DNA from: Mucilaginibacter sp.
Lineage (GTDB): Bacteria > Bacteroidota > Bacteroidia > Sphingobacteriales > Sphingobacteriaceae
Reading direction: 5' to 3'
DNA length: 64,000 nucleotides
NCBI GenBank assembly: GCA_031292485.1
Contig: JARLHA010000061.1
Coordinates: 1 to 64,000, forward strand
The translations under genes were made by a program, and so were the position numbers. Below the pieces are notes generated by a model. The model did not search any database. It was not told where the DNA came from and worked only from the letters and a program-made list of their open reading frames with translations. Below, in pieces: positions 8,850 through 16,803 of the stretch (its first letter is position 1; each line of letters opens with the position of its first letter).

Positions 8850-11800
8850 TTAAAACGTTAAAGTGAGTTGACCATTAAAAGTTTTTGCCTGCGGCTGATT
8901 GCCAAAAGGCAATTCGGGATCCAGGCCAGGGTATTTGCTGAGCGTGAATACGTTTTCCATGCTAGCCATTAAACGTATGCTCTGCATCCCGATTTTTTTT
9001 GCCAGTTTTTCAGGTAAAGCGTAACTGATCGCCACATTTTGCAAACGCAGATAAGATCCATCGGTATAGGCGCCATCGGATGACGAAAAATAAGCATCGC
9101 TCACTTGCCCCCCCGTTGTAAAACGTGGATTCGGACTGATATCGCCTGGTTTTTGCCAGTGGTTGTTAAAAACGGATAAAGGAATATTAGTATTAAATGC
9201 GCCCGCAGCACTGGTATAAGGTATCTCCGCCATCATTTTCCGGTAAGAAAATTGAAGATCAAGTACCAGGTTTTTGTAACTAAAATGATTTAACAGCGAC
9301 GTCTCGAACTTGGGGCTCAAGTCGATGGCGACGGCTCTGTCATCCCCCGGGCCAAAGGGTTCTCCATAACCCACACTTATCTTTCCGTCGCCGTTACGAT
9401 CTTCATAGGTCCGTTGGCCGGATTGCGGGTCTATGCCCCTGTAATGGAGAAGATAAACAGCATTAAGCGATTTTCCCACTTTTTCAGTTGAATAATAAGC
9501 GGTATATTGTATGCCCGGAAATGCCAGCAGCTTATTCTCGTTGTGGCTAAAATTAAAGGATGCTGACCATAAAAAATCTTTGGCATTTACGATCCTTGCA
9601 ATTAGGCTCATTTCTACGCCGCTGTTTTGCACATTTGCCTGCGAATTACCTTCAACAGTGCCAAAACCGGTAAACAGCGCTGTAGGCAAAGATGCCAGCT
9701 GATCATCACTGCGTTTACGGTAAATAGCCGCATGCAGGGTAAACCTGTCATCCAGGAAACCCAGGTCCAGGGCAGCATCGAGGTTTTTATCTGTTTCCCA
9801 GCGATAGTCCTGGTTTACCGCGTGTGTGGGCACCAGCGGCTGAGTGCCGTTGTAACTAAACAATGGGGAACCACCCAAACTGCTGGTGGCCCATTGCGAA
9901 AGGTATTGATAAGCAACATTGGGATATTGGCCGGTGGTTCCGTAAGAGACTTTAAACTTAACTAAACTTACCCATGATGGAATGGCTTTCTTTAACCATT
10001 TTTCTTCCGATGCGATCCAGCTGGCGCCAGCTACCCCGAATGAGCCAAACTGCCTGCCGGGTCCGAAATTTGAAGAACCATCCCTGTTCCCTGAAACTTC
10101 AATAATGTACTTGTCTTCCCAATTATAATTAAGGCTTCCATGCAGATCAACATATTTACTCTGCGAGTATTTTTGATAATTACTTACGAAGGTGGCATTA
10201 TTGAGTGATTTTATAAGCAGGTCGCTGGTATAACCAGCGCTAAAAGTGGTTATTCCGGTTGCCGTAGAACTGTTCAGGTTTGCGCCTATCAATGCCGTTA
10301 ATTTCCCCCTGCCGATATGACGGTTATAGTCAATCTGGGGTGTAATATTCCAGCCATCGGTTCTGCTATTCCCCCCAAAAACGCTTGCCGTAGGATTATA
10401 CAGCGGGTTTTGAGCAGCGATAGTAGTGGCAAAGCTATTAGTATTTAAACCGAGATTATATCCCATTGTGACACTTATATTTAGCCCATTGATGATTTGA
10501 TAGCCAACCCTCAGGCTGCTATTTAAAAGATCTGTACTTTGTACCGACGGGGAAAGTAAGCTTGCGAAAGGCATGGAGTATAAACCCGCCGCATTCCAGG
10601 GGGCGTAGTTCAAATTCCCGTTTTTATCAAATATGGGGGGCAGATCAGGCGCAAGCGTTGTAGCGCCCCCCGTAGTTACCTGATTTGCCGATGTATATCC
10701 ATATTGCGCAGTGAAAAGGAGGGATAATTTTTGATCCAAACTATGGTGATTGAAACTAAAAGCGACCTTCGCCGATTTATTGGTATTTTCATTCGCTAAC
10801 GGTGAGATATCCTGTCCTGCCACATACGAACCACTCACACGAAATGTAGTCAGCTCACTCCCTCCTGATATGGTTGCTCTTGCAAAGGAACTTTTGGCTG
10901 ACTTCCATAGTTCTCTTTGCCAATCGGTGTTACGGGTCGTATCCCATAATGCAATGTCGGGTGCGGTAGCGACTGAAGGGCTCAAGCCATCGTTCCTGAG
11001 CGCCTCGCGCCGCATCTGCAAATACTGGCTGGTGTTTAACATGTCGTAGTGCCCGATCACCCGGTTGATCATTTGGCCGGCGGTTGCCTCAACCTGTGCT
11101 TGTCCTGGTTTTCCTTTTTTAGTGGTGATAATGATAACGCCATTGCCGGCCCGCGAACCATACATGGCTGTTGCGGCTGCGTCTTTAAGCACCGTAATAC
11201 TTTCAATATCGTTGGGATTAAAGCTGGCAAGAGGGCTTACCCCTCCCGAAATTGAAATACCCGCCTGTTGAAGCCCGAAAGAGCCGCCCTGATAGCTTGA
11301 AGACACAATTCCGATATTTGCCTGGATGAGCGGTACGCCATCTATAATGTATAATGGATCGGAGACAGATGTAGGGTCAATAGAATTTCTTCCCCTTATT
11401 TCAACCTTTACCGGGGCATTGCTATAACCGCTTGTGGGTGTTATTAACAACCCGGGAACCATTCCTTTCAATGCCAGCAGCGGATTTGATACGGGCTGCC
11501 TTTCAATATCTTTAGCATTTATCTGGCTGATCTCGCCCATGGCGAGGCGTTTGGTAGTGGTGCTGTAAGCCTGAACTTCCACTGCATCCAGCTCGTTTTT
11601 TGTCTCCTTCAGTTTAATGTTAAATTCTCCTTGTGCTACCGCCACATCCTGGGCGTCATAACCAATAAAACTTACACGGATAGTATCATTGGTGCGCACT
11701 TCTCCAAGTGAGAATTCGCCGTTCGCGTTGGTCGTGGTTCCAAGGTGCGTGCGTTTAATAACTACGCTGGCGCCGTTGAGCCCCGTCCCGGCCAGATTGG

Positions 11801-12182
11801 AAACAAAACCATGCACAGCGACCTGGGCAAACATAGTTTCATTTAATACCGGCGTGCCATCGGCGTTTTTTTTTGCATGTTTATCAACCAGCACAATAAT
11901 GTTCCCAACGACCATATACGTAACCGGCGTATTTTGAAGGCAGGTAGTTAATGTAGTTTGCAAATCCTTTTTATCAACCTGCACAGATACCTTACCGGCT
12001 TTGATTAATATTTCTTTGCTGTAAAAAAATGAAATGCCGGTTTGCTTTTTTATTTGTGCCAATACCGTTTCAAGCGGCACATTTTTCAACGACAGCGTAA
12101 TCGGTTGTTGCTGTTGCTGCGCAAACAGAGATCCGGTTGTTAGCAGGCAAATTAAAAATAATAAGAGTCTAAAAATTTTCAT
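8850..12182 (-). CDS. SusC/RagA TonB-linked outer-membrane transporter with STN domain
   Basis: This protein is 1110 aa from the ATG at 12182 (TTG and GTG codons precede it in frame, but the ATG opens the signal peptide MKIFRLLLFLICLLTTGSLFAQ). Domains in order: signal peptide; STN domain at about 27-100 (ITLSLKNVPLETVLAQI), which in such proteins contacts a FecR anti-sigma factor; a carboxypeptidase-regulatory-like beta domain (~120-200); TonB plug with the SusC motifs RGRNSIDP, DPLYIIDGVPL and VLKDAAATAMYGSRAGNGVI (~250-370); and a 22-strand-type barrel ending in a terminal aromatic (LTLTF). With the FecR/sigma genes upstream this is a trans-envelope signalling transporter whose ligand induces its own locus. 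Confidence 0.95.
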   Translation of the reverse strand: MKIFRLLLFLICLLTTGSLFAQQQQQPITLSLKNVPLETVLAQIKKQTGISFFYSKEILIKAGKVSVQVDKKDLQTTLTTCLQNTPVTYMVVGNIIVLVDKHAKKNADGTPVLNETMFAQVAVHGFVSNLAGTGLNGASVVIKRTHLGTTTNANGEFSLGEVRTNDTIRVSFIGYDAQDVAVAQGEFNIKLKETKNELDAVEVQAYSTTTKRLAMGEISQINAKDIERQPVSNPLLALKGMVPGLLITPTSGYSNAPVKVEIRGRNSIDPTSVSDPLYIIDGVPLIQANIGIVSSSYQGGSFGLQQAGISISGGVSPLASFNPNDIESITVLKDAAATAMYGSRAGNGVIIITTKKGKPGQAQVEATAGQMINRVIGHYDMLNTSQYLQMRREALRNDGLSPSVATAPDIALWDTTRNTDWQRELWKSAKSSFARATISGGSELTTFRVSGSYVAGQDISPLANENTNKSAKVAFSFNHHSLDQKLSLLFTAQYGYTSANQVTTGGATTLAPDLPPIFDKNGNLNYAPWNAAGLYSMPFASLLSPSVQSTDLLNSSLRVGYQIINGLNISVTMGYNLGLNTNSFATTIAAQNPLYNPTASVFGGNSRTDGWNITPQIDYNRHIGRGKLTALIGANLNSSTATGITTFSAGYTSDLLIKSLNNATFVSNYQKYSQSKYVDLHGSLNYNWEDKYIIEVSGNRDGSSNFGPGRQFGSFGVAGASWIASEEKWLKKAIPSWVSLVKFKVSYGTTGQYPNVAYQYLSQWATSSLGGSPLFSYNGTQPLVPTHAVNQDYRWETDKNLDAALDLGFLDDRFTLHAAIYRKRSDDQLASLPTALFTGFGTVEGNSQANVQNSGVEMSLIARIVNAKDFLWSASFNFSHNENKLLAFPGIQYTAYYSTEKVGKSLNAVYLLHYRGIDPQSGQRTYEDRNGDGKISVGYGEPFGPGDDRAVAIDLSPKFETSLLNHFSYKNLVLDLQFSYRKMMAEIPYTSAAGAFNTNIPLSVFNNHWQKPGDISPNPRFTTGGQVSDAYFSSSDGAYTDGSYLRLQNVAISYALPEKLAKKIGMQSIRLMASMENVFTLSKYPGLDPELPFGNQPQAKTFNGQLTLTF

Positions 12183-12311
12183 ACGCACCAAGGGTTTTTA
12201 GTTTAAATCAATTAGTTCAGTTAAATTAATCAGGTAAAAAACAGACAAATCATCTCCGGGTAAGCTCTATCTGTACTTCAGAATAAAGATCACTTCTTTT
12301 CTTTTCCAATA
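12183..12311. repeat. SusC leader repeat, copy 1
   Basis: About 129 bp directly upstream of the intact SusC start (also the 3' end of the truncated copy) is nearly identical to 13039-13168. By eye there are about 8 differences including one indel, so roughly 94% identity. The similarity extends about 36 bp into both coding regions and then falls off sharply. Confidence 0.85.
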
Positions 12312-13038
12312 CTCCACCCGAAAAGGAAATACCGGCCTGTTGAAGCCCGGTGGAACCTCCCCGGTAGTTTGAAGACGGAACCCCACCAATGTTTGCCTGG
12401 ATGAGGGGTACACCATCGATAATATATAAGGGATCGGAGACTGATGCAGGGTCAATTGAGTTTCTTCCCCGTATTTCTACTTTTAACGGGGCATTGCTAT
12501 AACCACTTGCGGGGGTTATCAGCACCCCGGAAGCGATACCTTTCAAAGCGCCATTCGTGTTTGTGATCGTTCCCAGATGAGAGCGTTTAATAATGACACT
12601 GGCGCCATTTGGTCTTACGCCCCCGGTTGTATATACAAAACCGTGCGCAATGCCTTTTGAAAAAAAACTGTTATTGAGTTGTATATTACCACTAACGTTC
12701 GCGTTTTTTTTGGTGGATAATTCTACTGTATTCCCGAACACGGTAAAGTTAATTGAGGTATTATGAAAGAGCTGTTTTAATACGGTTTGCAGGTCTGCTT
12801 TTTCCGCCTGAACGGAGACCTTTCCGGCTATTTTTAATATATCCTTAGTGTAGACAAAGGTAATCCCTGTCTGTTTTTTGATTTGAGATAAAACAGTTTC
12901 AAGCGGCACATTTTTCAATGACAGCGTAATGGTTTGCTGTTCCGGCTGCTCCTGCACCCCCAACCTGAAATGCTGTGCAAACAGCGAAACGGTCGTGAGC
13001 TGGCAAATTAAAAATAATAAGAGTCTAAAAATTTTCAT
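12250..13038 (-). pseudogene. Truncated SusC duplicate (signal peptide, STN and plug fragment)
   Basis: The 262-aa open frame starts at the ATG at 13038 and parallels the neighbouring SusC: same first 12 codons, STN domain, regulatory-like domain and the plug motif RGRNSIDPASVSDPLYIIDGVPL-like stretch. Compared with the intact copy, about 80 residues are missing in frame after ITNTNG (joined to LKGIASG), and everything after the plug segment SFSGGV is gone. The last ~18 residues (LEKKRSDLYSE...) are not SusC; they match the intergenic DNA at 13109-13168, showing that the copy arose by tandem duplication with a break there. There is no barrel, so no transport. It could still be exported as a small STN protein and touch the FecR sensor, which is speculative. 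Confidence 0.8.
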
Positions 13039-13168
13039 ACGCACCAAGGGTTTTTAGTTTAAATCAATTAGTTCAGTTAAATTAATCAGTAAAAAACAGG
13101 CAAGTCATCTCACGGTAAGCTCTATCTGTGCTTCAGAATAAAGATCACTCCATTTCTTTTCCAATAAA
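13039..13168. repeat. SusC leader repeat, copy 2
   Basis: This is the second copy of the block at 12183-12311, in front of the truncated SusC. It ends at TTTCTTTTCCAAT, which is the junction where the duplicated unit was joined to the plug fragment. The order leader-truncated gene-leader-intact gene is a tandem duplication. Confidence 0.85.
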
Positions 13169-13211
13169 AAGTATATCAAATTCCAGTTGTCAGCCAGCCC
13201 GCTTAACCAGG

Positions 13212-14357
13212 TTACATACCACCGAGAATCTCCTTCAGTTTGTTTTGCAGATCCTCGCCGAAAATGTTTTTGGCAACAATTTTTCCTTCCGGATCAATTA
13301 ACAGATTTTGCGGGATAGCCCGCACTCCATACAACACCGCCGCGTCATTGCTCCAGAATTTCAGGTCGGATACGTGGTTCCATTTAAGGCCATCGGCATG
13401 GATGGCATTCAGCCAACTGTCCTTTTTTCCCGGCTGATCCAGAGATACGCTTAATATGGTGAAGTTTTTTTCTTTAAAGTTGTTATAAGCTTTTACCAGA
13501 TTAGGGTTTTCATTACGGCAAGGGCCGCACCATGATGCCCAAAAATCAAGCAATACGTATTTCCCTTTGAATGATGACAATTTCACCAGCGTTCCGGTAG
13601 TGTCCGGTTGGGTAAAATCAGGCGCTACGGCGCCTACCGCAACTGCATTAAGCACATCGAGGCGTTGCTGAAAAGCTACTCCGGCTTTGCTTTCACGAAG
13701 GCTTTGGGAAAGTTTCGAAAATTGCGCCTGCAAATAAGTTGCGTCGGGATATGACTCATTATTAATTCTATCCATCAATAACTGGAAGCCGATATAGGCA
13801 TCCGGATATTCAGCAATAAACTTTTCTATCAGTTCTTTTTCCTGCTGGTCAATGGCTTTCTGTTTGTTTTGCAGATACCCGATAAACTGTGGGGAACTTC
13901 TTTTTTCGTTGGGAGCCGAATAATATTCTGTCTGTAAAGCTTTAGAGGCGTCAACAGCGGGTTTCAGCAATACTTTAAAGCGCATGTAATCTTCATTCTC
14001 TTTTACGCCACTCATAGTAGCTTTTGACAATGAATCGCCGCCAGATATAACCGTAGTGCCCTGTAGCAAAAAAAGTGTCGTCCTGTCGGGATTAGCCACA
14101 TTAAGGCTTTGCACACCTCCTCTTTTATGATCTAATGTTAAGGCTGCGATAACAATATCATCTACCTGGCCAGAAAATTCAAACACCCCGTCCTTTATAG
14201 CTGTAGAATCGGTTATTGTCTTGTTATTTTCTGTGTAAGACAGAAACACTTTAGCAGGCGCATTAACGGCGCCAATGTTGCCCCTGATGATATATTTTTG
14301 CTGGGCAGACAAAAATAAGGGCAAAACAAGTGCCGTAAGAAGGAGTATTCTTTTCAT
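13212..14357 (-). CDS. TlpA-like thioredoxin-fold exported protein (DUF4369 N-terminus)
   Basis: This 381-aa protein has a cleavable signal peptide (MKRILLLTALVLPLFLSAQ). An N-terminal beta-rich DUF4369-like domain (IIRGNIGAVNAPAKVFLSY) is followed by a helical linker and a C-terminal TlpA/AhpC-type thioredoxin domain (~240-380) with the active site WCGPC in DFWASWCGPCRNENP and the cis-Pro in RAIPQNLLID. Such proteins are periplasmic thiol-disulfide oxidoreductases and often accompany SusC/D loci in this family. It sits between the FecR gene and the SusC copies on the same strand, an unusual place since it more often follows SusD. Confidence 0.9.
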   Translation of the reverse strand: MKRILLLTALVLPLFLSAQQKYIIRGNIGAVNAPAKVFLSYTENNKTITDSTAIKDGVFEFSGQVDDIVIAALTLDHKRGGVQSLNVANPDRTTLFLLQGTTVISGGDSLSKATMSGVKENEDYMRFKVLLKPAVDASKALQTEYYSAPNEKRSSPQFIGYLQNKQKAIDQQEKELIEKFIAEYPDAYIGFQLLMDRINNESYPDATYLQAQFSKLSQSLRESKAGVAFQQRLDVLNAVAVGAVAPDFTQPDTTGTLVKLSSFKGKYVLLDFWASWCGPCRNENPNLVKAYNNFKEKNFTILSVSLDQPGKKDSWLNAIHADGLKWNHVSDLKFWSNDAAVLYGVRAIPQNLLIDPEGKIVAKNIFGEDLQNKLKEILGGM

Positions 14358-14446
14358 TTTTTAATTTTTAAGCTATAAATACAATCAGGTTAAGAAACCT
14401 CGTTTATCGTTTATTCGTGTGCCCCGCTTTAACCGGGTAACGTGTA

Positions 14447-15583
14447 TCAGGGTGTAACGGTTAATTTTTTTCCCTGGATAGTAAAATGAACATTGGCCAA
14501 TTCCAATACTTTTAACACCTGTGAAAGCCCTGTGTTACGCGGAATTTCACCGTCAAATTTTATATCAGGTAAATCACCCTTATATTCAACCTCTATATCA
14601 TACCACCGCGAGAGCTTGCGCATGATACTTTCAACGTTATCATCATTAAACTTGAAATAGCCATTTTTCCAGGCGAGGGTTTCTTCAATATTGGCACCGG
14701 ATACCATTAATTTATTATTTTGCAATACACTTTGTTCACCCGGTTTAAGGATAACCCCGGCTGTTTCCAAAACAGAATGCGTTCCCGGACTGGAGACCCT
14801 CACCGCCCCTTCTACCAGGGTTGTTTTTACTGCCGGTTCATCATCATAGGCATTGATATTGAATTTTGTGCCTATATCTTCGATAACCTGCTCTTTAGTA
14901 ACTACGCGGAATGGCTTGGCGGCATTGTGTACTACCTCAAAATAAACCTGGCCGGTAATCTCTACTTTACGTTCATTCCCTGAAAAAGAAACGGGATATT
15001 TAATACTGGATGCAGCATCGAGCATGGCTTTTGTCCCGTCGGGTAATATCACTGTCCACTGTCCGCCCCTGGGTATAGCAATCGTATTATAAGCTAATTG
15101 CCCGGTTGTTCCGGTTGGGGCGCTGCCTTCATAACTGACCGTGCCATCATTTGTTTTTTTGATGATGGTGTTACCTTCTTTGGTTATTGTGCCTTGGCTG
15201 GCGTCCGTCAGGCTTATCTTTTTACCGTTCGAAAGCGTTATGATCGCCTTATTTCCACCCGGAGCAACGTCATTGTGCATTTGATTTTGTGCGGTTTGAA
15301 CAGGTGCTGGTTTGTGCAATAAGAAATACCCCCCGATGGAAAGGAATATAACTATGGAGGCTGCCGCAGCGATTCGTGGCCACAAAGGTATCCGCCGGAA
15401 GGTTGTATACTCAATAAGCTTTTGCTCAACCTCATCCAGATCTGCGCTTAATACTTCTATAGAAGTATCCAAAGGCTGCGGCTCATAGTTCAGGTACCAT
15501 GTTTCAACCCAGGCCTTTTCCTGGTCTGAACATAAACCCTGATCATATCGCTTCAATAATTCGATGAGGTCCTGCTTATTCAT
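14447..15583 (-). CDS. FecR-family anti-sigma factor
   Basis: This 378-aa inner-membrane protein has a cytoplasmic N-terminus (~1-85) that would bind the sigma factor, one membrane helix (~86-108, IAAAASIVIFLSIGGYFLL), a periplasmic FecR domain (GGQWTVILPDGTKAMLDAAS, VEITGQVYFEVVHNAAKPF) and a C-terminal DUF4974 domain (FKFNDDNVESIMRKLSRWYDI). It follows the ECF sigma gene by 107 bp. With the STN domain of SusC it completes the trans-envelope signalling chain: ligand-loaded SusC signals FecR, which releases the sigma factor. Confidence 0.95.
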   Translation of the reverse strand: MNKQDLIELLKRYDQGLCSDQEKAWVETWYLNYEPQPLDTSIEVLSADLDEVEQKLIEYTTFRRIPLWPRIAAAASIVIFLSIGGYFLLHKPAPVQTAQNQMHNDVAPGGNKAIITLSNGKKISLTDASQGTITKEGNTIIKKTNDGTVSYEGSAPTGTTGQLAYNTIAIPRGGQWTVILPDGTKAMLDAASSIKYPVSFSGNERKVEITGQVYFEVVHNAAKPFRVVTKEQVIEDIGTKFNINAYDDEPAVKTTLVEGAVRVSSPGTHSVLETAGVILKPGEQSVLQNNKLMVSGANIEETLAWKNGYFKFNDDNVESIMRKLSRWYDIEVEYKGDLPDIKFDGEIPRNTGLSQVLKVLELANVHFTIQGKKLTVTP

Positions 15584-15690
15584 ATCTTATAAAAACCTTA
15601 ATTCTTCGGCTTTATACAGATATAGACCCTTAGCAGGCCCGGAGGATGCAGATGGCGCTTAAATAAATCTGCAAGTATCTGTAAATCAGA

Positions 15691-16272
15691 TTATAAAAAT
15701 TTAAAAAATAAGGCAAGCCAGGCTAAAAGCCCCAATTTAACGCGAAGTATTTTCAATGCGTTGCTTATTTGTCTTTTAACAGTGGACTCCTCTATTCCCA
15801 ATTGAAAAGCGATTTCCTTGTGGCTGAGATTTTGTTTTCTGCTTAATAAAAATACTTCACGCATTTTTTCAGGCAGTTCATTAATTTCCTTTTCAATCAA
15901 TGCCGCCAGGTTGCTTTGCCTTACCTTATGATCGGTAACGCAGTTCTCTTGATTCACAGACGCCCCCAGTGAATTGATATAGTCAGATTCTACTTGCTGA
16001 TGGGCAAATGATTTGATGATGCGGTTGCGGACAGATGTATACAGGTATCCTGACAAATGCGTTCTAAGTTCCAGGTCATTGCGCCTGTCCCATAGCGTTG
16101 TAAAAAGTTCCTGTATAATATCTTTGGCTTGCTCCCTGTCCCTGATCCTTTTCAATGCATGTAGAAATAACACCCACTTATATCGCTGGTATATTTCTGT
16201 AAATGCAGCCCTGTCGCCTGTCTTTAACAAGCCGGTCAATTCATGATCAGAAAGTGAGTTATAAGCCACCAT
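15691..16272 (-). CDS. ECF RNA polymerase sigma factor
   Basis: This 193-aa protein has sigma-70 region 2 (residues ~25-95, YQRYKWVLFLHALKRIRDREQAKDIIQELFTTLWDRR) and region 4 (~125-180, LPEKMREVFLLSRKQNLSHKEIAFQLGIEESTVKRQISNAL). It belongs to the Bacteroidota FecI-like ECF group linked to FecR and SusC. It is the first gene of the locus and probably directs transcription of the downstream uptake genes. The C-terminal hydrophobic tail (LAWLALFFKFL) is typical of this group. Confidence 0.95.
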   Translation of the reverse strand: MVAYNSLSDHELTGLLKTGDRAAFTEIYQRYKWVLFLHALKRIRDREQAKDIIQELFTTLWDRRNDLELRTHLSGYLYTSVRNRIIKSFAHQQVESDYINSLGASVNQENCVTDHKVRQSNLAALIEKEINELPEKMREVFLLSRKQNLSHKEIAFQLGIEESTVKRQISNALKILRVKLGLLAWLALFFKFL

Positions 16273-16803
16273 AAATAAAACCCTTCATTTAACACCCGGA
16301 TTTTCAGCACAATAATAATTATTTTTTTAAAAGATATGATATTTCTGTTAAGCTATTATAAACGTCAGTGTATCTTTGTTATTTTTTTGTTAGCAAATAT
16401 GGCCAATTCGTCTGATAAATGGCGGTTTATTAAAAATCAATGCACATCTTTAAATTATTGACAATAACATCTACAGACTTGCCTAAAGAAAATAAAAGCA
16501 TTTATTTTCGCCTTATATGAGTTTTTCGCGAAATATTTAACGATTAAGTCTTTTGGGGTCAAATCAAGAGTTGTGCTTTCCGAACCAGCCGTGGATATTC
16601 CGGGGCGATTGTTCAGGCGATTCGATGTGGTTTTGAGCACTGCATTATGTAGAGGATCAGGTGGTATATAATAATCAATAAATTAATGCGGTCAGAGGCT
16701 ACGCAACGTTTTAGACCAGTGCGGATACTCGTCAGTTTACGGAGGCGATGACCGTCGAGATTTTTTTATAAATTAAGAGGCCATTCTATATGAATGACTT
16801 ATT
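16273..16803. other. 531-bp intergenic region, no supported gene
   Basis: This region separates the 3' end of the giant RHS gene from the start of the ECF sigma gene. It holds an AT-rich hairpin (GAAAATAAA at 16488-16496 with TTTATTTTC at 16501-16509) and a 61-codon minus-strand frame (16455-16640) that is not recognisable. No immunity-type gene is evident after the RHS gene. The sigma-gene promoter should lie within 16273-16400; TATCTTTT (minus strand, about 16337-16344) is a weak -7 candidate only. Confidence 0.5.

Noticed and set aside
12267..12455. Second 62-codon frame within the truncated SusC
   Set aside because: It is an alternative frame of the same duplicated DNA with no start context.
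16455..16640. 61-codon minus-strand frame as the RHS immunity gene
   Set aside because: It is too short and basic, lies 164 bp from the RHS stop, and has no similarity to known immunity families that can be seen by eye.
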